Shown one piece after another: positions 6,522-9,067 of a stretch of 9,067 nt of DNA. Under the pieces are notes generated by a model. That model had not been told where the DNA came from. It made no database searches and saw only the letters and a program-made list of their open reading frames with translations. This stretch comes from Sneathiella sp. Its GTDB lineage: Bacteria; Pseudomonadota; Alphaproteobacteria; Sneathiellales; Sneathiellaceae. Made by a program: the position numbers and the translations under genes. Every line of letters begins with the position of its first letter. The first letter of the stretch is position 1. The stretch spans positions 1-9,067 of the forward strand of contig JAESPT010000031.1 of assembly GCA_016765515.1 (NCBI GenBank). The letters run 5' to 3'.

Positions 6522-7301
6522 TCATTTGTCCCAGACACTTTTATAGCAGGCATAATCGTCAAAACAGGGCGTTATTCCTTTTTTGGCGCGTCTGAAAGAA
6601 ATATCCAGTACGCGCTGGCGTACTTTCGCAAGTGTCCCATCCTGTTCAAATTGAGTGAAAATTCGCTGAAGGTCATTCTTTAGAGACCGGTTCTTTTTAT
6701 GAATGTAATGGTAAAGATCAAATTTTTCTAGGGGAGCCTTTAGGGGAATAATGCGTTTTTCTCCCATGAGCAGCACTTGATAGATCCCATTGCTTTGAGG
6801 ATATATGCCGATATCAATTCTGCCGTTGTTCAGGGCTTCCGTTAGCTCTTTGTAGTTATAGAATACAAACACATTCTCCTTTGGAACATTGGTTTCGGCA
6901 AATCTGATGCCGAGAATGATTCCGACTTTATGATCTTTTAATGCCTGCCAGGAATTCACGCGAATGTCTGATCCTTCAAGCACGAAACCTGTACCGTGGA
7001 TATAATTGATCGGTGGCTCTATCCGGATCAGGTTCGGGTAGGTTTCTGCGACACTGAAAATGCGCTGAACGTCCCCATCATACCTCCCTGAATTAGCGTC
7101 TTCTAAGGCTCTTTTGGGCGGCAAACGGATGATATTGACCTGATGGCCAAGCATTTCATACGCTTTTTTTATGATGATTTCGCTCACCACGGTATCAATT
7201 GTATTGGCTGCAACCGCAAAGTCTAAAGTTTTAGACTGAAGACTTCCTGATAAAAAAACAAAGAGAATGGCAATCGCCGATACATTAACCCAACGTTTCA
7301 T
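6522..7301 (-). CDS. Periplasmic substrate-binding protein-like (type II fold), orphan
   Basis: The product is 259 aa from ATG 7301, with AGAGG about 7 nt upstream. A signal peptide is clear: MKRWVNVSAIAILFVFLSGSLQS, with cleavage near residue 23. The mature part begins KTLDFAVAANTIDTVVSEIIIKKAYEMLG. It contains LPPKRALEDANSGRYDGDVQR, a pattern common in transporter substrate-binding domain proteins, and a second-lobe segment with ALKDHKVGIILGIRFAE and LNNGRIDIGIYP. Two cysteines near the C-terminus (about 246 and 252, PCFDDYACYKS) could form a disulfide in the periplasm. No permease or ATPase is adjacent. Only 19 nt separate its stop from that of the convergent protein at 5759-6502, which has the same architecture but is not an obvious close copy. 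The ligand is unknown. Confidence 0.83.
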   Translation of the reverse strand: MKRWVNVSAIAILFVFLSGSLQSKTLDFAVAANTIDTVVSEIIIKKAYEMLGHQVNIIRLPPKRALEDANSGRYDGDVQRIFSVAETYPNLIRIEPPINYIHGTGFVLEGSDIRVNSWQALKDHKVGIILGIRFAETNVPKENVFVFYNYKELTEALNNGRIDIGIYPQSNGIYQVLLMGEKRIIPLKAPLEKFDLYHYIHKKNRSLKNDLQRIFTQFEQDGTLAKVRQRVLDISFRRAKKGITPCFDDYACYKSVWDK

Positions 7302-7394
7302 ACGGTACCTCTAACAACTCTAATTTTTACAATATGGGCATCAGCTTTTATGGTTTTTTTTGGATGCGCGCATACTTTAAAAACATATCTTAAC

Positions 7395-7400
7395 ATTATA
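7395..7400 (-). promoter_or_regulatory. Candidate -10 box for the 7301 gene
   Basis: On the minus strand these bases read TATAAT, a perfect -10 consensus, about 94 nt upstream of the start codon of the periplasmic protein. No good -35 was found at 16-18 nt. The bases just downstream on the same strand (7385-7395) share an 11-mer with the palindrome in front of the GST gene. The remaining 7302-7504 gap is AT-rich and contains no gene I can support. Confidence 0.35.
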
Positions 7401-7504
7401 CAGATTTGATAGCTAATTCGGCTACTGTTGTATAGTTAAAAAGTATTAATTATTTTTGTGGTGTTTTAATTATCTGGATAAAGGATGAATTTCGCAAGGG
7501 CTAT

Positions 7505-8167
7505 TTACGCGTAATGATAGGGACCGCCTGCTTTTAAAGCATTTTGGTATGCTGGGCGGGAATGGATTTTATCTACGAAAGCCAGAATATTGGGATAATT
7601 TGAGCCATTTTCGCGGGCGACAACGGCTTCCAGGGGAAAACTCATTTGAAAATCTGCTCCAGAAAGCTGATCCCCACAAAACCAGTTATTTTTCGATAGG
7701 TGATCATCAACAAACTCGAGATTTCTGTCAATATTCGGTCGTGAAAATATTTCAATGACAGTGTTGGCGAGTTTTTTTGCAATCGGCTTGACAAAAAAGG
7801 GCATCGGATTGGTTTTCATTTTGTCAAAAATGAGTTTGACCAGCAATTGCGGCATGAGGGATCCTTCCGCATAATGCATCCAGTATCGGTACTGGTGATA
7901 CTCGGACGTACCCATATTAGGTTGATACTCAGTGCCATACACCTCGGTCAAATATTCAATGATGGCACCGGATTCTGCTATGGTTATGTCATTGTCTGTG
8001 ATGACCGGGGACCTACCGAGTGCATGTATGCGGGTCAATTCTTTTGGTGCCAACATAGTCGTTTCATCCCGTTGATAGAATTCTATTTTATAGGGAATTT
8101 CGAGTTCCTCCAACATCCACAAAATACGCTGAGAACGAGAGTTATTCAAATGGTGTACTGTGATCAT
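7505..8167 (-). CDS. Glutathione S-transferase family protein
   Basis: The product is 220 aa, the usual GST length. The N-terminal thioredoxin-like domain (1-80) has VHHLNNSRSQRILWMLEELEIPY, with Ser residues at 10 and 12 in the catalytic region. It also has the cis-proline motif GRSPVI (Pro54) and the glutathione-binding ESGAIIEYL, with Glu65-Ser66. The C-terminal all-alpha domain follows and includes the folding motif LSGADFQMSFPLE near 168-180 and a final R-PAYQNAL helix. It is a cytoplasmic enzyme expected to conjugate or reduce electrophiles with glutathione. Its substrate is not predictable. The start ATG at 8165-8167 has AAGGA 8 nt upstream and touches a 51-bp perfect palindrome that overlaps its promoter. 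Upstream on the same strand is a hydantoinase B gene, 128 nt away and set apart by a hairpin. Confidence 0.94.
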   Translation of the reverse strand: MITVHHLNNSRSQRILWMLEELEIPYKIEFYQRDETTMLAPKELTRIHALGRSPVITDNDITIAESGAIIEYLTEVYGTEYQPNMGTSEYHQYRYWMHYAEGSLMPQLLVKLIFDKMKTNPMPFFVKPIAKKLANTVIEIFSRPNIDRNLEFVDDHLSKNNWFCGDQLSGADFQMSFPLEAVVARENGSNYPNILAFVDKIHSRPAYQNALKAGGPYHYA

Positions 8168-8217
8168 ATTCTATATCCTTATATCTTAACAGTGTTAAGA
8201 TATAAGGATATAGAATA
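8167..8217. repeat. 51-bp perfect palindrome at the GST start and promoter
   Basis: Bases 8167-8191 are the exact reverse complement of 8193-8217, with a single unpaired G at 8192. This gives 25-bp arms with no mismatch. The centre reads CTTAACAGTGTTAAG, like TetR-type operators (TTAACA-N-TGTTAA). The outer parts repeat ATATCC/TATATC elements. One arm carries the GST ribosome site and the first base of its start codon. A dimeric repressor, or two dimers side by side, could bind here. Confidence 0.9.
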
Positions 8218-8224
8218 GTGTCAA
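8188..8224 (-). promoter_or_regulatory. Putative sigma-70-type promoter of the GST gene, overlapped by the palindrome
   Basis: Read on the minus strand, TTGACA (8224-8219) is an exact -35 consensus. It is followed by a 16-nt spacer and TATCTT (8202-8197, four of six matches) as -10. Transcription would start near 8188-8190, at the palindrome centre, so the message would carry only one arm and a leader of about 22 nt with AAGGA exposed. The mirror position on the plus strand lacks a -35, so the promoter seems one-directional. A protein bound to the palindrome would cover the spacer, the -10 and the start site. Confidence 0.55.
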
Positions 8225-8261
8225 GGAGCATTCTAATCCATTTTGTGTTGAAGGCGTTAAG

Positions 8262-8288
8262 AAGAGCGTCCTTCTTCAGAACGCTCTT
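8262..8288 (-). terminator. Hairpin after the hydantoinase B gene, possible weak terminator
   Basis: AAGAGCGT (8262-8269) pairs perfectly with ACGCTCTT (8281-8288) around an 11-nt loop, 7 nt past the TAA of the hydantoinase gene. The following minus-strand bases are only mildly T-rich, so termination may be partial. It lies before the GST promoter and helps separate the two genes. Confidence 0.5.
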
Positions 8289-8295
8289 TCAAGTT

Positions 8296-9067
8296 TTACG
8301 AAACTGTTCCGTATCCACCGCCGCCTGGGGTTTCAATGACAACAGTATCGCCGGGGACGAGGTCGGTTTCGTCATTTCCTCGCAACTGGGTTTTGCTGCC
8401 ATTGGCGCGGATAACGTAATTATTACCGCGTCTTCCAGAGTTACCGCCGTCAAGGCCGTAAGGGTCTGTCACCCGGTGAAGGGACAGGAACGTTGCCGTC
8501 ATCGGTTCCAGGAATTTCATGCGGCGAACAGCACCATCTCCGCCGGAGAATTTACCGGCACCGCCAGAGTTTTTGCGAATAGAAAATTCTTCCACGCGCA
8601 CCGGGAAACGCCATTCCAAAACTTCCGGGTCGGTCATCCGGGTATTTGTCATATGACTGTGAACGGCGCTGGCGCCATTGTGATCCGGACCGGCGCCCGT
8701 ACCACCGCAGATGGTTTCATAATTCTGAATCTTCTCATTGCCATACAGGAAGTTATTCATCGTGCCTTGTGATGAGGCCAAAATTCCAAGAGCCCCATAC
8801 AGGGCATCTGTTATACACTGAGAGACTTCCGTATTGCCGGCAATAACGGCGGCGGGATAAGCCGGATTGAGCATGGAACCTTCTGGAACAATGACTTTTA
8901 ATGGTTTCATACAGCCTTCATTCAGCGGGATATCGTTTTCCACCAGGGTGCGAAAAACGTAGAGGACCGCTGCCTTGCTGATGGCGACCGGTGCATTATA
9001 GTTGCCTTTATCCTGCAGGGATGTGCCGGTGAAATCAATTACGGCACTGCGATCCTCGTGATCAACG
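8296..9067 (-). CDS. Hydantoinase B/oxoprolinase-family protein, C-terminal part, 5' end outside window
   Basis: The frame is open from the TAA at 8296-8298 to the right edge, giving 256 visible residues of a protein usually near 550 aa. A GTG at 8943 is internal, not the start, because the family sequence continues upstream: IDFTGTSLQDKGNYNAPVAI, then AAVLYVFRTLVENDIPLNEG. Downstream are further signatures: VIVPEGSMLNPAYPAAVIAGNTEVSQ, GTMNNFLYG, GGTGAGPDHNGASAVHSHMTNTR, and the glycine-rich end VVIETPGGGGYG. These define the HyuB/AcxB/5-oxoprolinase C-terminal superfamily, which hydrolyses cyclic amides or carboxylates ketones with ATP, normally together with a HyuA-type subunit. That partner would lie beyond the window. 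N-methylhydantoinase, acetone carboxylase and oxoprolinase functions cannot be separated here. Confidence 0.93.
   Translation of the reverse strand, partial: VDHEDRSAVIDFTGTSLQDKGNYNAPVAISKAAVLYVFRTLVENDIPLNEGCMKPLKVIVPEGSMLNPAYPAAVIAGNTEVSQCITDALYGALGILASSQGTMNNFLYGNEKIQNYETICGGTGAGPDHNGASAVHSHMTNTRMTDPEVLEWRFPVRVEEFSIRKNSGGAGKFSGGDGAVRRMKFLEPMTATFLSLHRVTDPYGLDGGNSGRRGNNYVIRANGSKTQLRGNDETDLVPGDTVVIETPGGGGYGTVS

Noticed and set aside
8167..8217. Palindrome as the terminal repeat of an insertion sequence or a CRISPR repeat
   Set aside because: Only one copy is present, there is no transposase or target-site duplication, and its fit to the GST promoter favours a regulatory role.
7847..8218. 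Plus-strand 123-aa frame antisense to the GST gene
   Set aside because: The minus strand encodes a full-length, motif-complete GST. This frame is a shadow.
8218..8772. Plus-strand 184-aa reading frame starting at GTG 8218 with AAGGA 8-9 nt upstream
   Set aside because: The ribosome-like site is only the mirror copy supplied by the palindrome. Most of the frame is antisense to the well-conserved hydantoinase B sequence, and the peptide shows no recognisable domain.

Overview
The window reads as a chromosomal accessory region of a Gram-negative bacterium, most likely a marine-type alphaproteobacterium. That placement is inference: it rests on gene families (LysR, SRPBCC, CaiB/BaiF, EamA, hydantoinase B, GST) and on moderate G+C with AT-rich intergenic DNA. 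No rRNA, tRNA, transposase, phage gene or CRISPR array is visible, and no clear new multi-gene system was found. The most unusual DNA is regulatory.

Layout from left to right. Bases 1-149 carry the C-terminal end of a short-chain dehydrogenase (+). A LysR regulator (-) and a small SRPBCC/polyketide-cyclase-like protein (+) are divergent around an intergenic region holding four related half-sites. A 330-nt gap follows, with RNA-like hairpins and a strong terminator. Next is a stand-alone CaiB/BaiF family III CoA-transferase (+), closed by a bidirectional terminator shared with a convergent two-gene operon (-) encoding a nitroreductase and an EamA-type exporter. A MarR regulator (+) is divergent from that operon, across an intergenic stretch with a tandem 15-bp repeat. 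Two orphan periplasmic solute-binding-like proteins then face each other tail to tail (5750-6502 + and 6522-7301 -). A glutathione S-transferase (-) follows, with a 51-bp perfect palindrome between its -35 box and start codon. Last is the C-terminal part of a hydantoinase B/oxoprolinase-type subunit (-) that runs off the right edge.

Working together: the LysR/SRPBCC pair and the MarR/nitroreductase/EamA group each look like a classical divergent regulator-target unit. The second resembles a drug- or redox-responsive detoxification-and-efflux module. The CoA-transferase, the hydantoinase B and the dehydrogenase suggest breakdown of organic acids and cyclic amides. The GST next to the oxoprolinase-superfamily gene hints at glutathione or 5-oxoproline chemistry, but the hairpin and separate promoter between them argue against one operon.
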